A stretch of 32,836 nt of DNA from a bacterium (GTDB taxonomy: Bacteria; Electryoneota; RPQS01), in contig JADLDM010000009.1 of assembly GCA_020846695.1 (NCBI GenBank), positions 1-32,836 on the forward strand, in the 5' to 3' direction. Below are positions 7,813 through 15,928 of this stretch, one piece after another. How positions within the stretch are numbered: position 1 is the stretch's first letter; each line of letters opens with the position of its first letter. The notes beneath the pieces are model-generated. The model worked only from the letters and a program-made list of their open reading frames with translations, ran no database searches and had not been told where the DNA came from. The position numbers and the translations under genes were made by a program.

Positions 7813-9222
7813 TCAGTGTTTCCCGTTCGGATTTCCGCGATGAAGCAGGAACTCGATTAAGTCAATCTTGGTGATAATGTCGCTCGGAATTTCGTTTCTG
7901 AGAACCATCACCGCTTCGTTCTGCTGGCTTGTAAAGATGTGTGAGACCGTATCGAGAGACGCTTCCTCCTCGACAAATGGAAAATCGCTCTGAATGATCG
8001 GCTCAATCTGCGAATGCGCCGTGCCGATTCCCGACAGCATGAACTTCAGAAGATCCGTCTCGTGAATCAATCCCAGAACGCGATCGTTCTCCACAACCGG
8101 CATCTGCGAAATCCCGTTCTCCTTCATGCGCAGAATCACGTCGCCGACCTTCTCCGCGCGTTTCGCGGCAATCAGTTTGTGCGGCGCGCGCGAATGCAGA
8201 AGTTCCTTGACGCTGCCAAGATGTGAACTCTCTTCAAGCAGCGCGTTGTCGCGCATCCATTCATCGCTGAACATCTTTGACAGGTAGCGGCTCCCTGAAT
8301 CCGGCAGCATCACCACCACCACACTCCCCTTCGGAACGCGACGCGCAACTTCCGCAGCTCCAAACACCGCAGTTCCCGACGAACCTCCCGCGTAGATTCC
8401 TTCTTCTCGCGCAAGACGACGACCCATCATGAACGAATCCTTATCCGCAACCTGAATCATGTCGTCCACCAGCGAAAAATCTATGTTGCCGACTAACTGA
8501 TCCTGCCCGATGCCTTCAACCTTGTAAGCATACATCTCGCCGAAGTCGCCGGTCTTCCAGTAGTTCGTCAGCATCGAACCGTACGTATCAATCCCCACAC
8601 ACTTAACCTTCGGATTTTGTTCCTTCAGATATTTCGCGATTCCCGAAAACGTGCCGCCTGTTCCCAAGCCCGCCACAAAATAGTCAATCTTCCCTTCCGT
8701 CTGTTCCCAGAGTTCCGGCCCCGTAATTTTGTAGTGCGCTTCCGAGTTAATCGGATTGTGGTATTGATTGACGTAGTAGCTTCCGGGAGTTTCTTTGTGA
8801 ATGCGCTTCGCGGTTTCGTAGTAGCTCAAGGGAGAATCCGCTTCCACATTCGCCGGACAGACAACGACTTTCGCCCCGTAAACTTTCAGTCCGTCCACCT
8901 TCTCCTTGCTCATCTTGTCCGAGATCGTGAACACACAGCGATATCCTTTCACCGCCGCAACCAATCCCATCGCTGCGCCTGTGTTGCCGCTCGTGTTCTC
9001 GACAATCGTACCGCCGGGTTTCAATTCGCCCGAAGCCGCCGCTTTGTCGAGCATATAACTCGCCATGCGATCTTTCACCGATCCTGAAGGATTCAAGTAT
9101 TCGCACTTCGCCCAGATTTCTCCGGGCAAATCCCTGCCGATCTTGGACAACCTCACCAGCGGCGTATTCCCCACCGCGTCAGTAATCCTATCTAAACGAT
9201 TGTGTGTCTTTGATGAATGCAT
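7813..9222 (-). CDS. PLP-dependent cystathionine beta-synthase with CBS domain pair
   Basis: A 469-residue fold-type II PLP enzyme. Lys50 in SGSVKDR is the Schiff-base lysine, NTSGNTG (77-83) binds the substrate carboxylate, and GTGGTFSG and GGSSGTA bind the phosphate. Residues from about 345 onwards are two CBS domains (KVGDVILRMKENGISQMPVVEND and DTVSHIFTSQQNEAVMVL). The domain order matches cystathionine beta-synthase rather than the shorter O-acetylserine sulfhydrylases, but family members can do either reaction. There is no N-terminal heme domain. It starts with ATG 30 bases after the stop of the ATP-grasp gene, so it is likely the last gene of the dapF operon. The CBS pair suggests control by an adenosyl ligand (inference). 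Confidence 0.93.
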   Translation of the reverse strand: MHSSKTHNRLDRITDAVGNTPLVRLSKIGRDLPGEIWAKCEYLNPSGSVKDRMASYMLDKAAASGELKPGGTIVENTSGNTGAAMGLVAAVKGYRCVFTISDKMSKEKVDGLKVYGAKVVVCPANVEADSPLSYYETAKRIHKETPGSYYVNQYHNPINSEAHYKITGPELWEQTEGKIDYFVAGLGTGGTFSGIAKYLKEQNPKVKCVGIDTYGSMLTNYWKTGDFGEMYAYKVEGIGQDQLVGNIDFSLVDDMIQVADKDSFMMGRRLAREEGIYAGGSSGTAVFGAAEVARRVPKGSVVVVMLPDSGSRYLSKMFSDEWMRDNALLEESSHLGSVKELLHSRAPHKLIAAKRAEKVGDVILRMKENGISQMPVVENDRVLGLIHETDLLKFMLSGIGTAHSQIEPIIQSDFPFVEEEASLDTVSHIFTSQQNEAVMVLRNEIPSDIITKIDLIEFLLHRGNPNGKH

Positions 9223-9251
9223 GTGTCACTAATAATTTTGATATGAAATTT

Positions 9252-10097
9252 CTATGAAGTCAACTTAGATGCAAACCGCGCGGCAGAATTCTCGCCAAAC
9301 TCAAGAAACAAGTACGGCTCGATCAACTCCAGCTCCATCAGGATGAATTCGCTGTCGCGCACGATCCCGTCCACGCGCGCATACAGCGGCCGTTTGACAA
9401 ACGGTATCTGTTCGAGTATCCACTTCGCTTGCGTCATGAGCTTCTCGGAAATCTGTACAGCTTCTTGCTGTCCACCGTAGCGCGGCTGTACACGGAAATC
9501 ACCTTGCGCCGGTGTCTTCAAAACCGCGTGCGAAAATTCATTGCGAAAAAAGATCAAGGAATACTCCCCCGGCGATTCAATCTCCGGCATATATTCCTGT
9601 AGCATCAGGTCCTTTTCGCGTGCCACTTGTTCAAGCGCCGCGACCACTTCCTCAATTGTCTCCGGCGAAACGCGATACGTGTTGTACGCGCCTGCGGAAA
9701 CCGTCGGCTTGATTATCTGCGTGCCAATCCCATTCTCTTTCAAGAAGGAATGAAGATCGCCGCCGCGCGGAAACCAGACTGTTTGAGGGATTTTCACGTC
9801 CCGCATTTCCAATTCGCGTAAGTAATGCTTATCGGAATTCCAGCGTATGATGTCGGGTGAATTGTGAAGCGTAATCCCCGCGCGTTCCACCTCGTCAATC
9901 CACTTCAGAAACTCCGGCAAGCGCGAACTGTAGTCCCACGTGCAGCGAATGATAATTTCCGAGCAATCGCGCCACGTATTCGCGTCATCCCACACCACGA
10001 TCTTCGCCGCAACCCCGCGCCGAACCAATTCCTCAAAGAGCAATTTCTCACCGCCGGTGAGTTCGGGAAGTTCGCGCCACGTCGCCAGCCCGATCAC
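9252..10097 (-). CDS. DcsG-like ATP-grasp ligase
   Basis: A 281-residue ATP-grasp protein. Seen directly: IIRCTWDYSSRLPEFLKW, LHNSPDIIRWNSDKHYLREL, QIIKPTVSAGAYNTYRV and the C-terminal YARVDGIVRD with ELELIEPYLFLEF. These are the hallmarks of the family that includes DcsG, the O-ureido-D-serine cyclo-ligase of cycloserine synthesis, and many uncharacterised RimK/glutathione-synthetase-like proteins. It should join a carboxylate to an amine with ATP; the substrates are unknown. The track start (GTG 10136) would overlap the previous gene by 43 bases. I choose GTG at 10097, which forms a 4-base GTGA overlap with the phosphodiesterase stop and has GGGAG upstream. That geometry implies translational coupling within the operon. 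Confidence 0.85.
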   Translation of the reverse strand: MIGLATWRELPELTGGEKLLFEELVRRGVAAKIVVWDDANTWRDCSEIIIRCTWDYSSRLPEFLKWIDEVERAGITLHNSPDIIRWNSDKHYLRELEMRDVKIPQTVWFPRGGDLHSFLKENGIGTQIIKPTVSAGAYNTYRVSPETIEEVVAALEQVAREKDLMLQEYMPEIESPGEYSLIFFRNEFSHAVLKTPAQGDFRVQPRYGGQQEAVQISEKLMTQAKWILEQIPFVKRPLYARVDGIVRDSEFILMELELIEPYLFLEFGENSAARFASKLTS

Positions 10098-10792
10098 GCG
10101 CGCAATGCTCCCGGTCTGTCCGTGATGATTCCGCACACACCCAATCCGATCAACCGCTTCGCTTCAACGGGATCGTTAACCGTCCACGTGAAGAGCGGGA
10201 GAGCTTCGCGCTTGAAGAACTCCGCAAGCGCACCGTCAATTAGCTCATGGTAAAACGCAATTCCCGAAGCATCACACGCACGCGCAACCTGAAGCGTCTG
10301 CTCGAGATGGCCGTTCTCACCCACAATCAGGATCGCCGGAATGTCGGATGCGAGCGCGCGAATTCTCTTCACCACATCGGGAAGAAAGCTCGAAAACAAG
10401 AACGTCTCCTGCGGCATTATGTCGCGCGCAATCTCTAAACACGTTTCTTCCAATCCCGTGTGCTTCAATTCAATGTTGACAAATCCCTTGCCCGACAGCA
10501 CGCGCAACACTTCATCCACTTCGTGTACATGCACGTTACTTCGTTGAGCAGCATCCTTCAAGTCCTTGAGTGTGAGTGAAGCCAGAACCTCCCCTGAGGG
10601 GAGTTCGTCGTCGTGAAACACCACCGGAACTCCGTCGCGCGTGGGCTGCACGTCTAACTCCACTCCATCCGCGCCCTCTTCAAGCGCGAGCAGGAAAGAC
10701 TCGACCGTATTCTCGCGAGCATGATGCGGTGAACCGCGATGCCCAAGTATCACGGGACAACCGGAGATGATTTGACGAAAACGTTCTGTCAC
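10094..10792 (-). CDS. Glycerophosphodiester phosphodiesterase (GDPD)
   Basis: A 232-residue cytoplasmic GDPD with a single TIM-barrel domain. Diagnostic pieces are LGHRGSPHHARENT (catalytic HRG plus the Glu/Asn of ENT), GADGVELDVQPTRDG (metal-binding ELD), VVFHDDEL (catalytic His), VNIELK, and WTVNDPVEAKRLIGLGVCGIITDRP near the C-terminus. It releases sn-glycerol 3-phosphate from glycerophosphodiesters. No signal peptide is seen, which fits UgpQ-like rather than periplasmic GlpQ enzymes. The start is a GTG whose GTGA overlaps the dapL stop by four bases, and its own stop overlaps the next gene in the same way. This places it firmly inside an operon whose other members are amino-acid enzymes. 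Confidence 0.92.
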   Translation of the reverse strand: MTERFRQIISGCPVILGHRGSPHHARENTVESFLLALEEGADGVELDVQPTRDGVPVVFHDDELPSGEVLASLTLKDLKDAAQRSNVHVHEVDEVLRVLSGKGFVNIELKHTGLEETCLEIARDIMPQETFLFSSFLPDVVKRIRALASDIPAILIVGENGHLEQTLQVARACDASGIAFYHELIDGALAEFFKREALPLFTWTVNDPVEAKRLIGLGVCGIITDRPGALRA

Positions 10793-11940
10793 GCGATTCT
10801 GCTCATGGCAAGCTTAATTCTATCAAGTGACTGCGTGAGCGCAAGGCGAATGTAACCGCGGCCTTCAGCGCCGAACCCGCGACCGGGCGTCACCACGACG
10901 TCGTGATCAAGACACTTCTGCACGAAACTCATTTCATCGTCCCCCACGCGCGCCCATACATAAAACGTCGCGGGACTCTCCACCACGTCCAGCCCCAAAT
11001 CCTTCAGCGCGTGTTCGGTGTAAACGCGGCGCTCCCCGTAGATTTTGCGAATCGCGATCACATCCTTCGGCGGCTCCTGACCTTTGTAGCCCGCAAGCCC
11101 GTCCGCCATCTCGCGCTGGATCATCACTGGCGCGCCGGAATCAATCTGCGATTTCGCTTTTACCAATGCCGAAATGTAGTCCGCGCGTCCGACACAATAT
11201 CCGATGCGAAACCCGGTCGCGTTGAACACTTTCGACAGCGAGTGCATCTCCACCGCGTTCTGCGTGTATTGCAAAAACGAGGGCGCGACGTAATCGTCAA
11301 ACGTCATTTCGCTATAAGCGTGGTCGTGACAGACAATCGTTTCAGGATGTGTGTCGGCAAAATCCGCGAGCTGATTCCAAAAAAACTCCGTGGCAATTGC
11401 GCCGGTCGGATTGTTCGGATAGTTGACAAACAACATGCGTGCGCCAACCGCGAGATTCAAATCGGGAAGAAATCCGTTCTCCTTATGGAGCGGCAGCGTG
11501 CAAACTTCCGCATCACACAACGTCGTCACGCCCTGTGCGTAAACCGGATAAGCAGGCGAGGGACAGGCAACCACGTCACCAGGATTCACAAACGCGCGGC
11601 CCAAAGATGACAGACCTTCTTTCCCTCCCAGCACAACACAAATCTGCGTATCGGGATCGAGTTCGACTGAGAATCTTCCTTTGAAATATTTCGCAATCAC
11701 CTTGCGCACGCCCGCGTCGCCGCGCGACGACGAATAGAAATGTGCATCGGGATCGGCCGCGTGAAGCTGCAAACTCTTGGTGAAGGAATCGGGCGGCGGC
11801 AAATCGGGATCGCCGATTCCTAAATTGATCACGTCCCGTCCCGCCGCCGTCTTGCGAGCAATCTCCTGCTCCAGAGCGGCGAACAAATATTCAGGAAGTC
11901 GTGTTAAACGTGTTGCGGGTGAAGACACAGTTTTATTCAA
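10789..11940 (-). CDS. dapL: LL-diaminopimelate aminotransferase
   Basis: A class I/II PLP aminotransferase of about 383 residues. The N-terminus RLTRLPEYLFAALEQEIARK and INLGIGDPDLPPP are typical of DapL. NYPNNPTGA, DHAYSEMTFD and the PLP lysine in HSLSKVFNATGFRIG complete the signature. DapL converts tetrahydrodipicolinate directly to LL-diaminopimelate. The presence of dapF in the same operon supports this assignment over a general aspartate aminotransferase. The start is uncertain: the track begins at a TTG (12006) inside the preceding gene. I prefer TTG 11940 (LNKTVSS), 37 bases after that gene's stop, because it matches family length; GTG 11928 is another option. No good ribosome site is seen for any of them. 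Confidence 0.88.
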   Translation of the reverse strand: MNKTVSSPATRLTRLPEYLFAALEQEIARKTAAGRDVINLGIGDPDLPPPDSFTKSLQLHAADPDAHFYSSSRGDAGVRKVIAKYFKGRFSVELDPDTQICVVLGGKEGLSSLGRAFVNPGDVVACPSPAYPVYAQGVTTLCDAEVCTLPLHKENGFLPDLNLAVGARMLFVNYPNNPTGAIATEFFWNQLADFADTHPETIVCHDHAYSEMTFDDYVAPSFLQYTQNAVEMHSLSKVFNATGFRIGYCVGRADYISALVKAKSQIDSGAPVMIQREMADGLAGYKGQEPPKDVIAIRKIYGERRVYTEHALKDLGLDVVESPATFYVWARVGDDEMSFVQKCLDHDVVVTPGRGFGAEGRGYIRLALTQSLDRIKLAMSRIA

Positions 11941-11977
11941 ATGGTGTTTTCTATTCGCTGATAGTGCACGAGAGTTG

Positions 11978-13459
11978 TCATCGCAGAAGAATGCATCTCT
12001 TAACAACTGTCTCCTGGGGTGTTGTCAAGTAGAGATAGTAGCTGCCAGAAGGCAATTCTGTGCCGTCAAACCGAGCAACATAGTTGGGCGGAAGCGCTGT
12101 CTGCTCGACGATCTGCCTAACCAAGCGACCGTTGATATCGTAAACCTGCAGTCGGATCGGCTCCGGTTCTGAAAGCTCAACAAATAGTGTCGTAACGCTG
12201 TTAAATGGATTCGGAAAAACCCGTAGTTGCGTTGACCTCGGCAGAGGATAACTTGGCTCTCCAGCCGGCAGGACGTTGTCTGGATTGACTCGAAGAAGCC
12301 ACATATCTTTGTCACCAGCACCAAATGATGTTGTGTACCCAGCCAGCAAATAGGTTCCGTCTGACAATCGTTCAATTGCTGTGCCTACTTCGATTTGTTC
12401 GCCTCCATAGGTGTGTTCCCACACGACGGAGCCAGCTGCATCGATCTTCGCTAAGTATAGGTCTGCAGTCTGGTCCTCCAACTGTGTGTATCCTGTCACA
12501 ATGAAGCTGCCGTCGGGAGTCTGGATGAGATCAAAGAGATTGTCGTCAAACAGACCACCGAGCACGGTTGCTCCGATGTAGTCGCCGGTGTTGCTCCAGT
12601 GATGCAACATCGAGTTGTAATTACCGTCATCGAGGAATGCGCCTACGCACCAGAAGCTCGTGTCACTTGATTGCCTGCCTGCACTGTAGTAGTGGCAGCA
12701 ACCGCCTCCCCATGTTCGAGACCAAAGGGCGTTGCCAAGAGAGTCCGTTTTGACGATAAATCCCTGTTCAAGATTTGGACTCAACCAATCAGATGCATAT
12801 CCCGCGCAGAAGAAGCCGCCGTCTATCGTTCGCACGACAGAGCCAAATCCGGAATCATCGAGTGAGCCGCCGCGGTGATACGCTCTTGTCCAAACCACCC
12901 CTCCATTAGCATTGAATCTGATCAAGAAGGCATCCGGTGCGTCCCAGCCCGCAATGTCAACGCTGTTAGTTGTTCCAGCAATCACAAAACCATGTTGGTT
13001 GTTTACAGTCGCTTCAATTATGTCGTAGGCAATGTCGTCCGCATAAAGTTCACCATAGTCGTGGTACCACATGAATGTTCCATTACTTTGGTACTTATGT
13101 ACTTGCGCCGACCAGTACATGTCGCCGCCGTGTCCAGCTATTCCTTGTCCTGCAACGAAGATTGAACCATCGACAGATTCGGCAACTCCAAACGCAGTTT
13201 CGGGTTGCCAATACAAACCAGGGTTCGTTGTCCAAATCGTATCTCCGACGATGTTGGTTCGCACAAGATACATGTTCTGTCGATACGTACGCGTCATGCC
13301 AGCAACTAGATAATCACCGTTGCTTGCGATCGCGACATCGTTTGCAACCTCTTCCTGCTCACCCCCATAAGTACGTGACCACAGAATATTATAGTTGTGT
13401 TCTGCAAAGAGACATCTGTGGACCACAACCACCATACAGAATACAATAATGTCCCGCAT
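11978..13459 (-). CDS. T9SS-exported beta-propeller-like repeat protein
   Basis: A 493-residue exported protein. The ATG at 13459 is chosen over 13483 because GAGGTG lies just upstream and MRDIIVFCMVVVVHRCLFA is then a proper signal peptide. The body is a run of degenerate repeats of about 50-60 residues with the pattern W-x-R/H-TYGG, D, SNGDYLVAG or DGSFIVTGYT, and LVRTN/LAKID (for example WSRTYGGEQEEV and WEHTYGGEQIEV). This is typical of propeller-like 'event report' surface proteins. A T9SS type A domain follows (VFPNPFNSVTTLFVEL, ending VVKRCILLR). Function is unknown. It sits between dapF and dapL with gaps of about 40 bases on each side, an odd place for a surface protein. Its base composition looks AT-richer than its neighbours, which hints at insertion. 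Confidence 0.88.
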   Translation of the reverse strand: MRDIIVFCMVVVVHRCLFAEHNYNILWSRTYGGEQEEVANDVAIASNGDYLVAGMTRTYRQNMYLVRTNIVGDTIWTTNPGLYWQPETAFGVAESVDGSIFVAGQGIAGHGGDMYWSAQVHKYQSNGTFMWYHDYGELYADDIAYDIIEATVNNQHGFVIAGTTNSVDIAGWDAPDAFLIRFNANGGVVWTRAYHRGGSLDDSGFGSVVRTIDGGFFCAGYASDWLSPNLEQGFIVKTDSLGNALWSRTWGGGCCHYYSAGRQSSDTSFWCVGAFLDDGNYNSMLHHWSNTGDYIGATVLGGLFDDNLFDLIQTPDGSFIVTGYTQLEDQTADLYLAKIDAAGSVVWEHTYGGEQIEVGTAIERLSDGTYLLAGYTTSFGAGDKDMWLLRVNPDNVLPAGEPSYPLPRSTQLRVFPNPFNSVTTLFVELSEPEPIRLQVYDINGRLVRQIVEQTALPPNYVARFDGTELPSGSYYLYLTTPQETVVKRCILLR

Positions 13460-13501
13460 AACTGCACCTCGCCCGTCGGGCATCTACTACTTTCTTGGGT
13501 G

Positions 13502-14314
13502 TCAACACGGTGTCTTCCCTTCGAACACCTTTTCCGCAATGCTTCTCTGGCGAATCTCGTTGAAGTCTTTCGCGACGGTGATTTGCAGCGTACCGCCGGG
13601 TTGATGAACGGAAATCGGTGTGTCGAAATCGAAATGGCCGACCGCGCAGCCCGCGCAAGCCGTGGCGACCGAACCGGAACCGCAGGCAAGTGTGATTCCC
13701 GCGCCGCGCTCCCACACCACCAGTTTACACGCGTTGCGCGCAAGCACATTCACAAATTCGATATTCGCGCCGTGAGGAAATGCCGCATTCTTTTCAAGCG
13801 ACGGCCCGTATTTTTCAGCAAAGGGAATATCGCGCTCTTCGCCGAAAATCACGCCGTGCGGATTGCCCACATTCGCAGACAAGACATTGAATTCTAAATC
13901 GAGACTCGTGAGCTTCAACTCTTTCGGCGCGCCCGTCTTCGAAAAATCCGGCACGGGCATGGTGGTTTCAATCACATTCTCCTCCACGATCTTCGCGCGT
14001 ATCACGCCGCCACCCGTCTCAATTGTGATCTCCTTCGACACTTCAAACCCGACGTCGCGAAGATAGAGCACAAAACAGCGCAACCCATTTCCCGAAATCT
14101 CAGCTTTCGACCCGTCCGCATTCCAAAGCAGCATCCGATGATTCGCCGACGCGGAGTCCGATCTGAGCAGAATCCCGTCGGCCCCGATTCCCGTCTGTCT
14201 GTGGCAGAGTCGCCGGACGAACTCAGGCGTCAGTCTGTCCTCAAAGCCCTCTCCCCGCTCCCTTAGCAGAATGAAATCGTTCCCCAGCCCGTGATATTTG
14301 GCAAACTCAAACAT
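13502..14314 (-). CDS. dapF: Diaminopimelate epimerase
   Basis: A 270-residue cofactor-independent epimerase that interconverts LL- and meso-diaminopimelate. It shows the family opening FAKYHGLGNDF and the two catalytic cysteines C80 in SGNGLRCF and C211 in LACGSGSVA. It also has NVGNPHGVIF and the substrate-binding WERGAG. In most DapF proteins the second motif reads ACGTGACA; here it is ACGSGSVA, a mild variant. It is the first gene of the - strand run that also contains dapL, giving the two late steps to meso-DAP for lysine and peptidoglycan. ATG at 14314; a good promoter lies 34-62 bases upstream. Confidence 0.95.
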   Translation of the reverse strand: MFEFAKYHGLGNDFILLRERGEGFEDRLTPEFVRRLCHRQTGIGADGILLRSDSASANHRMLLWNADGSKAEISGNGLRCFVLYLRDVGFEVSKEITIETGGGVIRAKIVEENVIETTMPVPDFSKTGAPKELKLTSLDLEFNVLSANVGNPHGVIFGEERDIPFAEKYGPSLEKNAAFPHGANIEFVNVLARNACKLVVWERGAGITLACGSGSVATACAGCAVGHFDFDTPISVHQPGGTLQITVAKDFNEIRQRSIAEKVFEGKTPC

Positions 14315-14347
14315 AGCTTAGCATCTTGTTTCTGAGTAAGATAAACC

Positions 14348-14376
14348 AATATAAGTGGATTTCTCACGGGAGGCAA
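14348..14376 (-). promoter_or_regulatory. Promoter of the dapF operon
   Basis: Reading the - strand, TTGCCT (14371-14376), 17 bases, then TATATT (14348-14353), 33 bases before the dapF ATG. The shape matches the other TTGnnn-N17-TATATT sites in the window. Confidence 0.55.
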
Positions 14377-14382
14377 TTGCCC

Positions 14383-14411
14383 TTGCACCGTTTCCTCAAG
14401 CTCCGTATATT
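14383..14411 (+). promoter_or_regulatory. Promoter of the heme-motif barrel gene
   Basis: TTGCAC (14383-14388), 17 bases, then TATATT (14406-14411), 46 bases before the ATG at 14458. It is divergent from the dapF promoter, with -35 boxes only six bases apart. Confidence 0.55.
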
Positions 14412-14457
14412 CCCAATAGTTCAAACTTGAATCATTCCACAAGCCCGCGAGGACCAC

Positions 14458-15777
14458 ATGAGAAGCCTTGTCGCCACCTTGATTTGCATCACCATCGGGG
14501 GCATCCTACCGGCCCAAGCCCGCCCGCAATACAGCGCGATTTTCGGCCAGAGCTGCTTCCTCTGCCATGTCAACCCCACCGGCAACGGGATGCGCGAACT
14601 CTACGGCAGCCAGTTTTTCGCGCCGCAATACCTGCCGGTCAAATCCCTGAGCTACGACGCCATTAACAAGATCAAGCCCAAACTCTCCGAGAATGTCACC
14701 ATCGGAGCGGATTTGCGCACCATATTCCTCGCAACGAACACCCAGAGTGACTCGACTTCCACAGGACTCTCTGCGCCACTTTCGCACAACACCGGCACAA
14801 TCTCCCAAATGGAAGGCAACCTCTATTTGGAACTCCGCCCCTCCGAGCAGTTCATGATCTATTATTCGCAGGGAGTAGCCGACGCGTCGGGCCGGTTTGA
14901 AGCCTACGGACTGGCCAATTTGAAGGGATGGAAGGGATGGATCAAGGCGGGACAATTTCAGGAGAACTACGGTTATCGCTTTGCCGATCATACGGCCTAC
15001 ACGCGCACGGGCTTGTGGGGCGGAATTGACTCCAATCAGGGACTTTACGACGGATCAGCCTTCTCTTCTCCGACCCCTCCACACTATGGAGTCGGCGCCG
15101 AAGCCGGGACTCGCCTGGGGAATGCCGATTTCAGCGTTTCGCACACGGGTGCGCAATCCAATATTCCCATGGATCGCGACACGCAGAAGCGCTGGATTGC
15201 GCGCGTCTTTGCACAGCGCAAGCTGCCCTTTGCCGAGTCGTTCGTGATTTCCGCCGGCGGGTCGTGGCTCCACGCTTCCCACAAAGCTGTTGATCCCGAA
15301 CTCGGATTCCCCTCAGCGCGTCAGACGATTCAGGCGTGGGGCGGATTCGGTGGAATCTCCTTCACGGGTATACCCAATCGCATGGGCACGAGTGACGGCG
15401 CATCGAACTTCGGATGGCTCGCCACCTCGCTGCTCTTTGAATATGACCGCAAAGCATGGACGACGCCCGCTGCATGGACGGGATTCGGCGCACCGGGATT
15501 CGACATCACCAGCGCTTATTCGACCACGCAGCTTGATGTGATGGTCTATCAGGGTGTTTGGCTGCAAGCAGCGTACGACTGGATGGATAATGCGGAAACC
15601 AGCTCCATCGGCGGCGAGGCCGAGCGCACCACCGTCGGATTGTCGGTTTATGCCCTTCCGTGGGTCGAAATCTCGCCCAGATACAGGCTTTACTCGTCCG
15701 CAGGGGCCCCCGGTTCCGGAATCGGCCAATCCCGCAACAAACAACAGCTTGAAGGGCAAATTCACGTCTTCTTCTAA
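14458..15777 (+). CDS. Outer-membrane beta-barrel protein with N-terminal CxxCH heme motif
   Basis: A 439-residue exported protein. MRSLVATLICITIGGILPAQA is a signal peptide, followed by a single c-type heme site C33-F-L-C36-H37 in QSCFLCHVNPTGNG. After residue 60 the sequence turns into alternating hydrophobic/polar strands rich in Gly and aromatic residues (MEGNLYLELRPSEQFMIYYSQG, GWIKAGQFQENYGYRFA, LLFEYDRKAW). It ends in ...QLEGQIHVFF with the terminal Phe usual for BamA-assembled barrels. I read it as a porin-like barrel carrying a plug or periplasmic monoheme segment, possibly for electron transfer across the outer membrane; that role is inference. GAGGA precedes the ATG. A hairpin terminator follows the gene. 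The next gene is a cupredoxin. Confidence 0.82.
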   Translation: MRSLVATLICITIGGILPAQARPQYSAIFGQSCFLCHVNPTGNGMRELYGSQFFAPQYLPVKSLSYDAINKIKPKLSENVTIGADLRTIFLATNTQSDSTSTGLSAPLSHNTGTISQMEGNLYLELRPSEQFMIYYSQGVADASGRFEAYGLANLKGWKGWIKAGQFQENYGYRFADHTAYTRTGLWGGIDSNQGLYDGSAFSSPTPPHYGVGAEAGTRLGNADFSVSHTGAQSNIPMDRDTQKRWIARVFAQRKLPFAESFVISAGGSWLHASHKAVDPELGFPSARQTIQAWGGFGGISFTGIPNRMGTSDGASNFGWLATSLLFEYDRKAWTTPAAWTGFGAPGFDITSAYSTTQLDVMVYQGVWLQAAYDWMDNAETSSIGGEAERTTVGLSVYALPWVEISPRYRLYSSAGAPGSGIGQSRNKQQLEGQIHVFF

Positions 15778-15798
15778 GTCATTTAATTGTTAATAGAT

Positions 15799-15837
15799 AT
15801 GGCCGCTGAATCAAACCGGTGGCCATTTTCTTTTTCT
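15799..15837 (+). terminator. Rho-independent terminator
   Basis: ATGGCC(GC) pairs with (GG)TGGCCAT around a loop of about eleven bases and is followed by TTTCTTTTTCT, 21 bases after the stop of the barrel gene. Confidence 0.75.
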
Positions 15838-15928
15838 GCGTGCGCCCAGAGTCTTGACAGTTCCGCCTCAAAATATTACTCTATTTGTCATATTTGCTAA
15901 CAATGATGTGCAAGATTTGAGGTGATTC

